Below, one piece after another: positions 25,213 through 33,456 of a stretch of 41,858 nt of DNA. Location: positions 1 through 41,858 of the forward strand of contig JAPLTU010000066.1 of NCBI GenBank assembly GCA_026397965.1, in the 5' to 3' direction. The notes under the pieces are model-generated. The model searched no databases, had not been told where the DNA came from, and saw only the letters and a program-made list of their open reading frames with translations. Source of the DNA: Verrucomicrobiota bacterium (GTDB lineage: Bacteria > Verrucomicrobiota > Verrucomicrobiia > Opitutales > UBA953). Position 1 is the stretch's first letter, and each line of letters opens with the position of its first letter. Made by a program: the position numbers and the translations under genes.

Positions 25213-26431
25213 CCCCCAAACTGCTTCCTTCTCTTATCGCGGTCATTGATATCGGTACGCACAAGACCGTCAGCCTCGTCGGCCAGATGATTAATGGTAA
25301 GGCCCGGATGTTGGGCTTCAGCGAACGTCGGACCGATGGCGTGGTCAAAGGCACTGTGATCGACCTCGAGCGGCTCCACCATTGCGTACATGAAGTCGTC
25401 AATGACGTTGAACGTAGTTCGGGTCGCTCGATTGAGCACGTCTACCTTTCACTTTCCGGACCAGCAGCGGAAGGGGAACGAATCAAGGGCATTCACGCGA
25501 TTCCAGCGCACGACGGCAAAGTTACCGCCAAGGATGTCACGGACGCCATCGCATCTGCGAAGCGTCTGGAGCCGCCGGCAGGGCGGGCCACGTTACTCTA
25601 CATGCGCCAGCCGACGACGATCGACGGCCGCGCGGTGGCCAATCCGGTGGGCATGGCCGGCAAGCGTTTGGAAGTCCATTTCTGGCGCGTAACGATGGAA
25701 GAGGGCAACATGCGGATGCGCGTCGGCATGGTGAACGGCATGAGCATCAAAGTCCGTGATTTTATCTTGGCTTCGCCTGCGCGACGGCGAGCGATTCTGA
25801 CAAGCAAGGCGTGCTGGTTGTCGACATGGGCGCCGGCACGACTGATTGGATTCTCTATTACAAGGAGCACATCCTTTGTGCGGGATCGATTCCGGTCGGC
25901 GGCGAGCATATGACCAATGACCTGAGCGTAGCTTTGCGGATCAGTCGCGAGACGGCCGAAGACCTTAAGCTTCGTTTCGGTTCGGCCCTACATCGTGAGG
26001 CGGACGCCAATCAGACCATCTGGAAAGACGGCGACCGTGGGCTCGGCGATCAGCAATTCAACCGCGGGACGATCACGCAGGTGCTTTCCTTGCGTTATCA
26101 GGAGACGTTCGAATATGTTAAGAAAGATATCATGCAGCATCTCGAACAGCTTTTCCCGGGACACGCGGTGAAGTTGGACCAATACTTCCTGCCGGCGGGC
26201 ATCATCCTGACGGGCGGCTCGGCGAATTTGGCCGACGCTGCCGACGCCGTCCATGCCATCATGCAATTACCGACGCGAATCGGCGTCCCGACTTTCGAAA
26301 ATGATTCGCTGCGCAAGCCGGAGTATGCGGGAGTCGTCGGCCTGATGACCGCCGCGATTACGGATTCGCCACCGCCGGTGCGTCGACAGCGAGGTTTTTG
26401 GGCGTCGCTCAAAGACCTCTTCCGCTTCTAA
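25209..26431 (+). pseudogene. ftsA: ftsA, interrupted by a single-base frameshift
   Basis: Two overlapping frames together give one FtsA-like actin-fold ATPase that would tether FtsZ to the membrane. The first (25209-25913) has IAVIDIGTHKTVSLVG, then the 1C domain through SIKVRDFILAS, and then loses similarity. The second resumes with VLVVDMGAGTTDW (GTG at 25811) and carries GSIPVGGEHMTNDL, IILTGGSANLAD and a C-terminal amphipathic RGFWASLKDLFRF like FtsA's membrane-targeting helix. The downstream frame is -1 relative to the first, as expected after loss of one base near 25780-25785, where ILASPA should join TASDSDKQGV. No slippery heptamer is visible. Either a true pseudogene or a sequence error; translated alone, the first part would be a 234-residue fragment lacking half the fold. 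Confidence 0.82.
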
Positions 26432-26434
26432 ACC

Positions 26435-27565
26435 ATGGAACGCCCGCCTTCCATTCTCTTGGTTGGTTTAGGGGGTGCGGGCTGCTCGATTGTCGCTCGG
26501 CTGGCCGCCCGGTTGCCGCCGGAAATCGGGGTGGCCCTGATCGATACGGACACACGCTCCTTTCAGCAACTTCCCGGTGCTACGGTCGTGCAAATCGGTC
26601 GGGCCCAGACCCGGGGCATGGGGACGGGCGGCGAAGCGGCCTTGGGTAGCGCTTCGGCCGAATCCGATGAAGCCGCTTTACGCCGGATTTTTACCGGCGT
26701 GCCCATCGTAGTAATGGTCACGGGTCTTGGGGGTGGGACGGGAAGCGGGGCCGCGGCCGTCGTCGCCGGTTATGCCGCCGAGGTCGGGGCGACTGTGTTG
26801 ACGTTCGCGACCATGCCCTTTTCGCATGAGGGAGAACGACGCCAACGCCAAGCCAACGAAGCCACGGGAGTGTTGGGCTTAAAATGTCACGGGCTGGTGG
26901 TCGTCCATAACGATTTACTTTTGCAACAAGTCGCCACCGACGCTCCGCTTTCAGAATCTTTTGCGGCGGCGGATGCTTGGGTGGGCGGTGCTTTGCGTGC
27001 GCTGGCGGGAGCCTTTACCCCTGGGGCGTTGGTGGCGGCTGACCCGGCGGCCTTGCGTTCGATTCTCGCTAACCCTGGCTCACCCACCCTCTTTGCTTTT
27101 GGAGTGGGCACCGGAGAAGGCGCCGCGATGAAGGCCGCCCGTGCCGCCAGTGAATGTCCTTTGGCGCACGGCCCCAGTTCCGTCACGAAAGTTGCATCGC
27201 TCTTCGTCCATGTGACGGGTGGTCCGACTTTGACGACGACTGCGGCCTTTGAGGCAGTCGCTGCGGTCCGGACGCGTTTTGGTGGCGAGACCTCCACGAT
27301 TGTCTGCGCCCGGGTTAATCCTGACCTTGGCGATCGAATCGAAGTTTCGGTTTTGGGAGCTTCGCTGCCAGCGCCCAAGAGTCCGGCGAAGGCCAAGAAG
27401 GGCGCCAAAGCTGGCGACCCTTCGCAGCCGATGTTTGAGTTCGCAACCGAGGAAGCCATGCGCCGAGGACTGTTTGGTGGGACTCCGATGACTTTTATCG
27501 ACGGTCAGGATATTGATGTACCGACTTACATTCGGAAGGCCGTACGCTTGCCGGCGTCGCCCTAA
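26435..27565 (+). CDS. ftsZ: Divergent FtsZ with altered T7 loop
   Basis: Tubulin-like protein of 376 residues, last gene of the dcw cluster. The nucleotide side is intact: GLGGAGCSIV at the N-terminus, TRGMGTGGEAALG, the tubulin signature GLGGGTGSG at 97-105, PFSHEGERRQ, and HNDLLL. An ungapped alignment to E. coli FtsZ from AANDVLKG to the T7 loop puts Ala201, Asp203 and Ala206 at the places of Asn207, Asp209 and Asp212, so two of three key catalytic-loop residues are replaced. A short charged linker (PKSPAKAKKGAKAGDP) precedes a C-terminal peptide with DVPTYIRKAVRL, like the conserved DIPAFLR motif. It follows the frameshifted ftsA by three bases. A canonical second ftsZ elsewhere is possible. 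Confidence 0.88.
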   Translation: MERPPSILLVGLGGAGCSIVARLAARLPPEIGVALIDTDTRSFQQLPGATVVQIGRAQTRGMGTGGEAALGSASAESDEAALRRIFTGVPIVVMVTGLGGGTGSGAAAVVAGYAAEVGATVLTFATMPFSHEGERRQRQANEATGVLGLKCHGLVVVHNDLLLQQVATDAPLSESFAAADAWVGGALRALAGAFTPGALVAADPAALRSILANPGSPTLFAFGVGTGEGAAMKAARAASECPLAHGPSSVTKVASLFVHVTGGPTLTTTAAFEAVAAVRTRFGGETSTIVCARVNPDLGDRIEVSVLGASLPAPKSPAKAKKGAKAGDPSQPMFEFATEEAMRRGLFGGTPMTFIDGQDIDVPTYIRKAVRLPASP

Positions 27566-27613
27566 GTTCGCTTCCCGGTTGCGCCCCCCGCGTCTCCTCA
27601 TACGTTCAGCCGT

Positions 27614-28834
27614 ATGTCCGCGTTCGACGTCGCCACCATCCGGCAAGACTTCCCCATCCTGGCCCGACGGGTGCATGGGCGGCCGCTGACTTATTTGGAT
27701 AATGCGGCGACATCACAGAAGCCGACCGCCGTCATCCAAGCTCTGGAGCGTTATTACTCCGAAAGTAACGCCAACGTCCATCGCGGGGTACATTTGCTCA
27801 GCGAGCAAGCTACCACGGCTTATGAAAGCGCCCGCCAGACGGTCGCTAAATTCTTAGGCTTAAAGGATGCTCGTGGCTGCGTCTTCGTGCGTGGAGCGAC
27901 GGAGGGTATCAATCTGGTCGCCGACTGTTGGGGCCGAGCGCATTTGCGGTCCGGAGACGAAATTCTGATCACCCATCTCGAACACCATGCTAATATCGTG
28001 CCTTGGCAGGTGGTGGCCGAGCGGACGGGCGCCAAGTTAGTCGTCGCCCCCGTCACGTCGCGGGGCGAAGTCGATCTCGAGGCTTTTAAGAAATTACTTT
28101 CGCCGCGGACGAAGTTAGTGGCCTTTGCGCATGTTTCTAATGCTTTGGGTACGGTGAATCCTGCTGTCGAGATGACGCGACTGGCGAAGGCCGTAGGTGC
28201 CACGGTACTCATCGACGCCTGCCAGGCTGCCGCGCACTTCAAGGTCGATGTCCCTGCGCTCGGTTGCGATTTCTACGTCTTCTCCGGACATAAGACTTTT
28301 GGTCCCACCGGTATCGGCGTGCTCTGGGGGCGCCCGGAAATTTTGGACGCGATGCCGCCTTATCAATATGGGGGTGACATGATCCGTAAGGTGGATTTCG
28401 ACGGTACGACTTATCGCGAGGCGCCGGAGCGCTTTGAGGCTGGCACCCCGCACATCGCCGGGGCGTTAGGTTTGGCGGCGGCCTTGGATTACTTTATGCC
28501 GCGGCAGGTTGGTGCGCATGCGCATGAACAAAAACTTCTCGCCGCCGCGACCGAGCGTCTCAAGGCCATCAAAGGCCTGACCATCGTGGGTGAAGCGCCC
28601 GAGAAGGTCGCCGTCATTTCGTTCCTGCTCGAAGGCGGACACCCGCACGATGTCGGGACGCTTTTGGATGCGGATGGGATCGCGATTCGGACGGGACATC
28701 ATTGTTGCATGCCTCTGATGAAACACCTTGGCATCAGCGGGACCGCCCGCGCCTCGTTTGCTTTCTATAACACCTTTGAGGAAGTCGATCGCCTGGCGAT
28801 TTCGCTCGAGAAGGTACGCAAGATGATGGCCTAG
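27614..28834 (+). CDS. sufS: Cysteine desulfurase, SufS type
   Basis: PLP enzyme that takes sulfur from cysteine for Fe-S cluster assembly; 406 residues, normal length. YLDNAATSQKP, NVHRGVHLLSEQAT and THLEHHANIVPWQ are family blocks. The PLP lysine is Lys227 in SGHKTFGPTGIG, and the active-site cysteine is Cys364 in RTGHHCC. No SufU/E or SufBCD gene is next to it in this window. Its stop shares the CTAG at 28831-28834 with the stop of the convergent DUF2851 gene. Confidence 0.95.
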   Translation: MSAFDVATIRQDFPILARRVHGRPLTYLDNAATSQKPTAVIQALERYYSESNANVHRGVHLLSEQATTAYESARQTVAKFLGLKDARGCVFVRGATEGINLVADCWGRAHLRSGDEILITHLEHHANIVPWQVVAERTGAKLVVAPVTSRGEVDLEAFKKLLSPRTKLVAFAHVSNALGTVNPAVEMTRLAKAVGATVLIDACQAAAHFKVDVPALGCDFYVFSGHKTFGPTGIGVLWGRPEILDAMPPYQYGGDMIRKVDFDGTTYREAPERFEAGTPHIAGALGLAAALDYFMPRQVGAHAHEQKLLAAATERLKAIKGLTIVGEAPEKVAVISFLLEGGHPHDVGTLLDADGIAIRTGHHCCMPLMKHLGISGTARASFAFYNTFEEVDRLAISLEKVRKMMA

Positions 28835-29967
28835 GCCGGCTTGGCGAGAGCCGCCGCACCGGCTCGGCGAAGCACGTCGAGGATACCTTGGATCTCCCAG
28901 TTGCGCGAGGGGCCCGTGAGGCCGATCAGTCCGCGGGCATCTTGGATATCTTCCGGATGATTACCTGGCGGCCAATCCAGCCACTGCTGCTCGTAGATCG
29001 GCGACTTCGTTTGCAGGAGCGGAAAGAGGGCATTGATGCAAAGCGTATCCGCCCGGCCATCGGGCAAAACGCAGGAGAGGACATCATCAATCAGACGCCG
29101 TCGCAGGGAGGGAAGGGGGGTGCTGTCGGTTGTTTCCGCCCAGGTGCGGAGACGTTTGCGCCATTCTGGTTGGCGACGATTCAATTCCAAGTATTGCGCC
29201 AGTCGGCGATAAGGATGTCCCGCCGGACGCAGCCCGCGCAGCCGCCACCGCCCGCATTTCTCCATGTAAAGGGCATCCAGGCCCAAGATAAGCATCTGCT
29301 CTGAGGAATGTGATCGGGCGAGTTCGCACATGGGCGCGCGATTGCCTCCGAGCCCGAGTGATTCGACGAACATTTCATGACAGGCTCCCTCCCAACCAAC
29401 TTCTTTGATACGTTGGCGAGCGTAATGGGTTTTGGCTTTGAAGCGTTGGGAGGCGCGTTGGCGCAGGCCGAAAGAAATATTAGTCTCTGTCGCCAGCACG
29501 CGTCGGGCTACTTCGCCCGAACGGCCCCGAAGCTCTAAGAGAGCGTCTTCTTCCGCGAGGTCTTCGAGGTCGCGGGGCAAGTGCGGCAATAGTACCAAAG
29601 TCTCAGGCCGATGTCCGCTGAGGGTAGTGACGGTCTTGCAACCGGGGAGTAAGACCGCATGCAAGATAACCCCCGAGAAATTGGGATCCGCATCATGGCC
29701 GTGCGCGTGCCAGTCTGACCAGCGCAGGTGGATTTCGACATCTCCGCGTGCCGGTTTGCCATTCAGCGAGATGACTGCGCCCAGAAAATCCGGCCCGGCG
29801 CCGCGATTCCAATCTCCGGGGTGGATGATTTCAATGGCGGTGCCCGTGGTCGATGACATCGGGCCGCGCACTTCTCCGGCGGCCCAGAGCCGTTGGATGG
29901 CCCGCTCGCCAATGGCAAAAGGACCATAAGGGCCTTCGATTTCTTCGACGCGTTCGCAGGTGCTCAT
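28831..29967 (-). CDS. DUF2851 family protein
   Basis: Cytoplasmic protein of 378 residues with the DUF2851 signature HPGDWNRGAGPDFLGAVI, then GDVEIHLRWSDWHAHGHD and VILHAVLL. The D-E-H pattern in this block resembles metal-dependent nuclease-like sites, but the family has no assigned function that I know of. The C-terminal half is basic and helical. It ends in a 4-base CTAG overlap with sufS, and its upstream region faces the tRNA gene. Confidence 0.85.
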   Translation of the reverse strand: MSTCERVEEIEGPYGPFAIGERAIQRLWAAGEVRGPMSSTTGTAIEIIHPGDWNRGAGPDFLGAVISLNGKPARGDVEIHLRWSDWHAHGHDADPNFSGVILHAVLLPGCKTVTTLSGHRPETLVLLPHLPRDLEDLAEEDALLELRGRSGEVARRVLATETNISFGLRQRASQRFKAKTHYARQRIKEVGWEGACHEMFVESLGLGGNRAPMCELARSHSSEQMLILGLDALYMEKCGRWRLRGLRPAGHPYRRLAQYLELNRRQPEWRKRLRTWAETTDSTPLPSLRRRLIDDVLSCVLPDGRADTLCINALFPLLQTKSPIYEQQWLDWPPGNHPEDIQDARGLIGLTGPSRNWEIQGILDVLRRAGAAALAKPA

Positions 29968-30038
29968 CGCGCATTAGAGCAGGGAAGAAGCCGTGAAGTG
30001 AATTGGGGAGATAGCCCAGGGGAAGCCACCGAATGGGC

Positions 30039-30069
30039 TTGAGGGAAGACCTCATGAGGATTTGACTAT
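30039..30069 (+). promoter_or_regulatory. Candidate promoter of tRNA-Ser
   Basis: TTGAGG at 30039-30044 resembles a -35 box and GACTAT at 30064-30069 a -10 box, with a 19-base spacer, and the mature tRNA begins eight bases later. Both matches are partial, so this is tentative. Confidence 0.3.
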
Positions 30070-30076
30070 CCCGCAC

Positions 30077-30164
30077 GGAGAGGTGGCAGAGTGGTCGATT
30101 GCACCTGACTTGAAATCAGGCGTACCGCAAGGTACCGGGGGTTCGAATCCCTTCCTCTCCGCCA
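30077..30164 (+). tRNA. tRNA-Ser (anticodon UGA)
   Basis: An 88-base cloverleaf. The acceptor stem GGAGAGG (30077-30083) pairs with CCTCTCC (30154-30160), followed by G and an encoded CCA. The anticodon stem CCTGA/TCAGG holds the loop CTTGAAA with anticodon TGA at 30111-30113. A long variable arm (TACC GCAA GGTA) and a GGTTCGAATCC T-arm fit a class II serine tRNA reading UCA and related codons. Confidence 0.97.
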
Positions 30165-30216
30165 ATTTTGCTTTGTAGTAGTTGAATTGATTAATGCTTT
30201 TTAAATCAATAGGCTA

Positions 30217-30255
30217 AAAGCAGAAGGCTGGCGTTTCCGCCGATCTGCTTGTTTT
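30217..30255. terminator. Probable bidirectional terminator after tRNA-Ser and the first Sel1 gene
   Basis: AAGCAGA (30218-30224) pairs with TCTGCTT (30244-30250), with an inner GGCG/CGCC (30230-30233 with 30238-30241). T-rich sequence follows on the plus strand (GTTTT) and AAAA precedes the stem, giving TTTT on the minus strand. It sits between the tRNA and the 3' end of the convergent Sel1 gene. Confidence 0.55.
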
Positions 30256-30268
30256 CGGAGCTGCCAGC

Positions 30269-30871
30269 TTACTTCCTACCCTCGTCGTGCTTCTTCGGCG
30301 GCGTGTTGGCGGCGAGGCGCTTCTCGAGTTCGGCTAGGCGCTTCTGGGCGTCGGCGAGCATCAACTTGTCAACGAGTTGGTTGTCGATCGACTTCAGGAA
30401 GGCCTCATGCCGGGCGAACTTCGCTTCCTTGGGTTGGTTCTTAGCGAAGAGGTGGGCCCAGGCGTAGGCCTCGATGTATTTCGTGGTCACGAAGCGCAGT
30501 TCGCCACCGTAGTATTCGGCTAGGGCGAACTGGGCCGAGCCACGGCCTTGGAGCGCAGCCTTCTCGAGCCATTGCACGGCTTGCCTTTGATCGACCGCGA
30601 CTCCGTCTCCGTGGAGGTAAGCCTGGCCGAGCCCCTCTTGGGAGGCGGCATGGCCGCCTTCGGCGGCCTTGCGATACCAGCGCAGGGCCTCTGCGTTGTT
30701 GCGGTTGGTGCCGGCGCCATGTTCGTAGGCCCAGGCCAGCTTATGCATCGCGTCGAGGTCGCCTTTTTCGGCTTCCTCCTTGTATTGTTGGAACGTACGT
30801 TCGGTCGCCGGGGTCTGCTGTGCGCAGGCCGCAGCGGCGAAAAGCAGGAGCGAGAGCAGGGCGGATCGCAT
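30269..30871 (-). CDS. Secreted Sel1-repeat protein 1
   Basis: Exported protein of 200 residues. The signal peptide MRSALLSLLLFAAAACA is followed by QQTPATERTFQQYKEEAEKG. Sel1-like TPR repeats run from about residue 35 to 150: AMHKLAWAYEHGAG, EALRWYRKAAEGGH, AVQWLEKAALQGRG and EAYAWAHLF. The signal peptide contains a Cys near its end, but no clean lipobox. The C-terminal helix (LADAQKRLAELEKRL) is basic. Sel1 proteins usually act as binding adaptors; partner unknown. Probably one operon with the next minus-strand gene, whose stop is three bases upstream of this start. Confidence 0.8.
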   Translation of the reverse strand: MRSALLSLLLFAAAACAQQTPATERTFQQYKEEAEKGDLDAMHKLAWAYEHGAGTNRNNAEALRWYRKAAEGGHAASQEGLGQAYLHGDGVAVDQRQAVQWLEKAALQGRGSAQFALAEYYGGELRFVTTKYIEAYAWAHLFAKNQPKEAKFARHEAFLKSIDNQLVDKLMLADAQKRLAELEKRLAANTPPKKHDEGRK

Positions 30872-30874
30872 GGT

Positions 30875-31297
30875 TTAGGGCTTGGTGGATTCAGTAATTT
30901 CCTTGATCAGGAGTTCGAGGGCGGCCTTGCCCTTGGGCGCGTTGTATTTGCTACTGCGCAAGGCCGAGATAGCTTTGTCGAGAGTCTTGTCGATCGTCGT
31001 CCAGCGTTTCTCGTCGCGAGGTTTCAGGGCGTTCTCCTTCTCGTCCCAAGCTGTCTCGAGGTCGGTGAGCTTAGCGACCATCGCCTCTTTCTTCCCGGCG
31101 GCCAGTGCCTCGAGCGTGGCCTTGGTCAGAGTGATGAACTCGGACGTCTCCATCTGAGTGTAGATTGGAGTGATGGCCGATGCCGGGGCGGCAGGCGCGG
31201 GCTTGGCGTCCTCGGCGCGGACGGCGGGGGCTAGGAGGCCAAGTGAGAGCAGGCCGAGGAGGGTAGCGGAGCGGAACAAGCGGGGGTAGGTGTGCAT
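30875..31297 (-). CDS. Small secreted helical protein of unknown function
   Basis: Protein of 140 residues starting at MHTYPRLFRSATLLG (ATG at 31297); the open frame extends much further upstream but there reads through the tRNA-like and hairpin sequence. Signal peptide cleavage is likely after VRA, before EDAKPAPAAPAS. The mature part is a predicted helical bundle with Lys/Glu-rich segments (LEALAAGKKEAMVAKLTDLE and a C-terminal KAALELLIKEITE). No motif is recognised. It sits between two Sel1 genes on the same strand. Confidence 0.7.
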   Translation of the reverse strand: MHTYPRLFRSATLLGLLSLGLLAPAVRAEDAKPAPAAPASAITPIYTQMETSEFITLTKATLEALAAGKKEAMVAKLTDLETAWDEKENALKPRDEKRWTTIDKTLDKAISALRSSKYNAPKGKAALELLIKEITESTKP

Positions 31298-31619
31298 GGA
31301 AATGGAGGTATGTAGATGGAACCCCGTTCGTGCTCCCGAGTTACAGGGTAATTCGCCGGGTTGCTTCGCTGGGCGGATTCGACAACCTTTGGGGATGAGT
31401 GAGCCGCCCTGTTGTGTTCCCCGTCCGGCGACCTCGCTGGTGAAGATGTTGGTGGGTTCGGCGAGGGCCACGGGGCCGAGCAGGCGATGCCGCCGGCATC
31501 GGGCCGGAGGCCCGAAGTTCAGCGGAATCAAGCCCGTCCTCTCCGCCCATCTGATTTAAAGTCGCCGCTTTTAGGGAAACGGTTCGGGCTGTTTAGCCGC
31601 CAAGAAGAAATAAGAACTA
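31298..31619. other. Gene-free stretch with tandem hairpins and a tRNA 3'-end-like segment
   Basis: No convincing gene. Two adjacent perfect hairpins lie at 31486-31500 (GATGCC/GGCATC, 3-base loop) and 31500-31514 (CGGGCC/GGCCCG, 3-base loop). At 31533-31547 a 15-base segment matches 30149-30163 of tRNA-Ser at 14 positions (CCC, one mismatch, TCCTCTCCGCC). Frames on both strands across it are tRNA-antisense-type artefacts. Confidence 0.5.
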
Positions 31620-32282
31620 TTACTTGATGAGTTTAGTCAGCTCAGCGGCGCGTTTCTTCCCGGCACTGATTTGATTTCGATCCAAAAGCCGTTCGAGGAG
31701 GTCTCGTGCCATGGTCGGATCGGTCATCTTCAAGGACGCGATGGAATACCAAGCGTAGGCTTCAACCAGATCGCTGTCGACACCTTCCCCATTGTAGTAG
31801 CTAGCGCCGAGATGGAATTGGGCCAGGGCATACCCTTGATCGGCGGATTTCCGCAACCAGGTGATCGACGCCGCGAGATCCGTTCGCACCCCGTCACCGT
31901 ATTTATAAGCTAACCCGATGCTTAATTGCGCATCAGCCAAGCCTTGATGGGCGGCCAAGAGATACCACCGAGCCGCGAGATCAGAGCTCCGGATGACGCC
32001 TTCGCCGGCGGCGTAGGCGTTACCGAGATTGTACTGGGCCAGAGCGGAGTTTTGTTCTGCCGATTTCTTCCACCACTTCACCGCTTCTTCGAAATCGCGC
32101 GGGACGCCGTAGCCCTTGTAGTAGCAGGTCGCGACCAGGTTTTGCGCGACCTTATCGCCGTCTTCAGCTTCGATTTTGAGCGAACTAAACTGCGCTGAAT
32201 TGATCTGAGTGAAGACAAGCTGGCGTCCAGATAGGGCGGAACAGGCCAATGTCAGCAGCAGGAAGAATCGTCCACAATTCAT
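31620..32282 (-). CDS. Secreted Sel1-repeat protein 2
   Basis: Protein of 220 residues starting at MNCGRFFLLLTLACSALSG (ATG at 32282); an ATG at 32363 would add 27 residues that overlap the next gene and are not signal-like. The signal peptide is followed by about four Sel1 repeats between residues 40 and 190: NLVATCYYKGYGVPRDFEEA, AQYNLGNAYAAGEGV, AQLSIGLAYKYGDGV and AQFHLGASYYNGEGV. The conserved EAYAWYSIAS then leads to a C-terminal helix (RNQISAGKKRAAELTKLI). This tail recurs in the next gene, indicating tandem duplication. Confidence 0.82.
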   Translation of the reverse strand: MNCGRFFLLLTLACSALSGRQLVFTQINSAQFSSLKIEAEDGDKVAQNLVATCYYKGYGVPRDFEEAVKWWKKSAEQNSALAQYNLGNAYAAGEGVIRSSDLAARWYLLAAHQGLADAQLSIGLAYKYGDGVRTDLAASITWLRKSADQGYALAQFHLGASYYNGEGVDSDLVEAYAWYSIASLKMTDPTMARDLLERLLDRNQISAGKKRAAELTKLIK

Positions 32283-32301
32283 GGGAGGGCTGAGCGAGGC
32301 C

Positions 32302-33456
32302 TTAGCGACCAAGGTGGGATTGCTTTTCGCGCTCAACGAGTTCGGCGTTTTTCGTTTTTTCAATCTCGGCCAGGATTTCTTTCGTCCGCTTCTGGCCTTC
32401 GTTAATCTGATCGCTGGATAAGGTTTTTTCTAAGGTGATGCGCGAAGCGATGGCTTCGTTGTTTCGGGCGGCGGCGATGTTATACCAAGCGTAAGCTTCG
32501 ATGAAATCTTTCGGCGCGCCAAAGCCGGAGTCATAGGCGATACCAAGGCTTAACTGGGCGACGGCTAAGCCGTGTTTGGCGGCCATCTTGTACCACTTGA
32601 AACTTTCATCGATGTCTTTGTGAACGCCGTTGCCGGAGAAATATGATTTGCCCAGGAGAAATTGGATTTCGACGTCCCCAGCTAAGGCTTTGTCCGTCAG
32701 GATTTTCAGCCTTCTTTCGGCTTCAAGCGTGGGTGCTGGGCGGAGGCCTGCGGTGCCGCTGGGTATCGCAAGTTCGCTCTGGGCCGAGGCGGCTGGAGTC
32801 GGGGCTGAAATAGTTGGCGCTTTGTTGTTGGCCTGAGCCATGGGCTTGCTGACTGCTTTAGGTTTTGGGGGAGGTAGTTGGCGCTCAGGTAAGGTTCCGG
32901 TATACGATAAGAAATAGGTGCGATTCACTTTAATAGATCCGGAGGCCCAACATTCGCCACAGGGAACATCGCCTACCATGGTCGTACCCCTTAGCTTGGG
33001 ATCAGGATTCTCAACCAAGGTTCTTTTGCTACCTTGGCCGGCGCATCGCTTGCATTGTTCAACCGTAGAAACGATGACTAAAGGGTGACTTTGGTTTACA
33101 AAGTAAAGGAATGCATTCTGGGAAAACTTATTATCTGCAGCGTTACCATCCTTGAGATCAACAAACTCACCACCATCGTTAAAATCATGCGATTTACGGA
33201 ACGCCTCCCAGATGCGGGTGAAGTCGTTTGCGGTTTCGCTGCGGCCTGCGGCTCCAATCTTCCCGATGTCAAACTGGGCGCTGATTTCGATTTCTTTACC
33301 TCCATAGACCCGTCCGTAAAAGGAATGACGATAGTAACGCGTACCATTGTACTCGTAGAAGCCGTAGGCATTATCTGATTCGAAGAGGGTGGATTGTGCC
33401 CAGGCGTCGGTTACGCCGACGGTGAGGCCGACAAAGCAGAAGATTATTTTTCTCAT
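32302..33456 (-). CDS. Secreted Sel1-repeat protein 3 with a DnaJ-like Cys motif
   Basis: Protein of 384 residues with signal peptide MRKIIFCFVGLTVGVTDAWA. The first half (about 25-125) is unrecognised and rich in Tyr and Asp. Then come two CxxC pairs: CKRCAGQGSK (Cys135, Cys138) and CGECWASGSIK (Cys166, Cys169), the spacing and Gly pattern of a DnaJ-type zinc-binding module. A Pro/Ala linker (about 195-245) leads to two Sel1 repeats (IQFLLGKSYFSGNGV and AQLSLGIAYDSGFGAPKDF) and the EAYAWYNIAA tail shared with the neighbouring paralogue. Upstream, TATATT at 33465-33470 (minus strand) could be its -10 box. Confidence 0.8.
   Translation of the reverse strand: MRKIIFCFVGLTVGVTDAWAQSTLFESDNAYGFYEYNGTRYYRHSFYGRVYGGKEIEISAQFDIGKIGAAGRSETANDFTRIWEAFRKSHDFNDGGEFVDLKDGNAADNKFSQNAFLYFVNQSHPLVIVSTVEQCKRCAGQGSKRTLVENPDPKLRGTTMVGDVPCGECWASGSIKVNRTYFLSYTGTLPERQLPPPKPKAVSKPMAQANNKAPTISAPTPAASAQSELAIPSGTAGLRPAPTLEAERRLKILTDKALAGDVEIQFLLGKSYFSGNGVHKDIDESFKWYKMAAKHGLAVAQLSLGIAYDSGFGAPKDFIEAYAWYNIAAARNNEAIASRITLEKTLSSDQINEGQKRTKEILAEIEKTKNAELVEREKQSHLGR

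Noticed and set aside
25765-25815. Programmed ribosomal frameshift in ftsA
   Set aside because: No slippery heptamer or clear downstream pseudoknot was seen; a missing base explains it more simply.
26887-27459. A 190-codon minus-strand frame within ftsZ
   Set aside because: Antisense to a clear FtsZ; no family features.
31341-31550. A 69-codon minus-strand frame beginning GGEDGLDSAELRASG
   Set aside because: This is the typical pseudo-protein read from the antisense of a tRNA end and adjacent hairpins.
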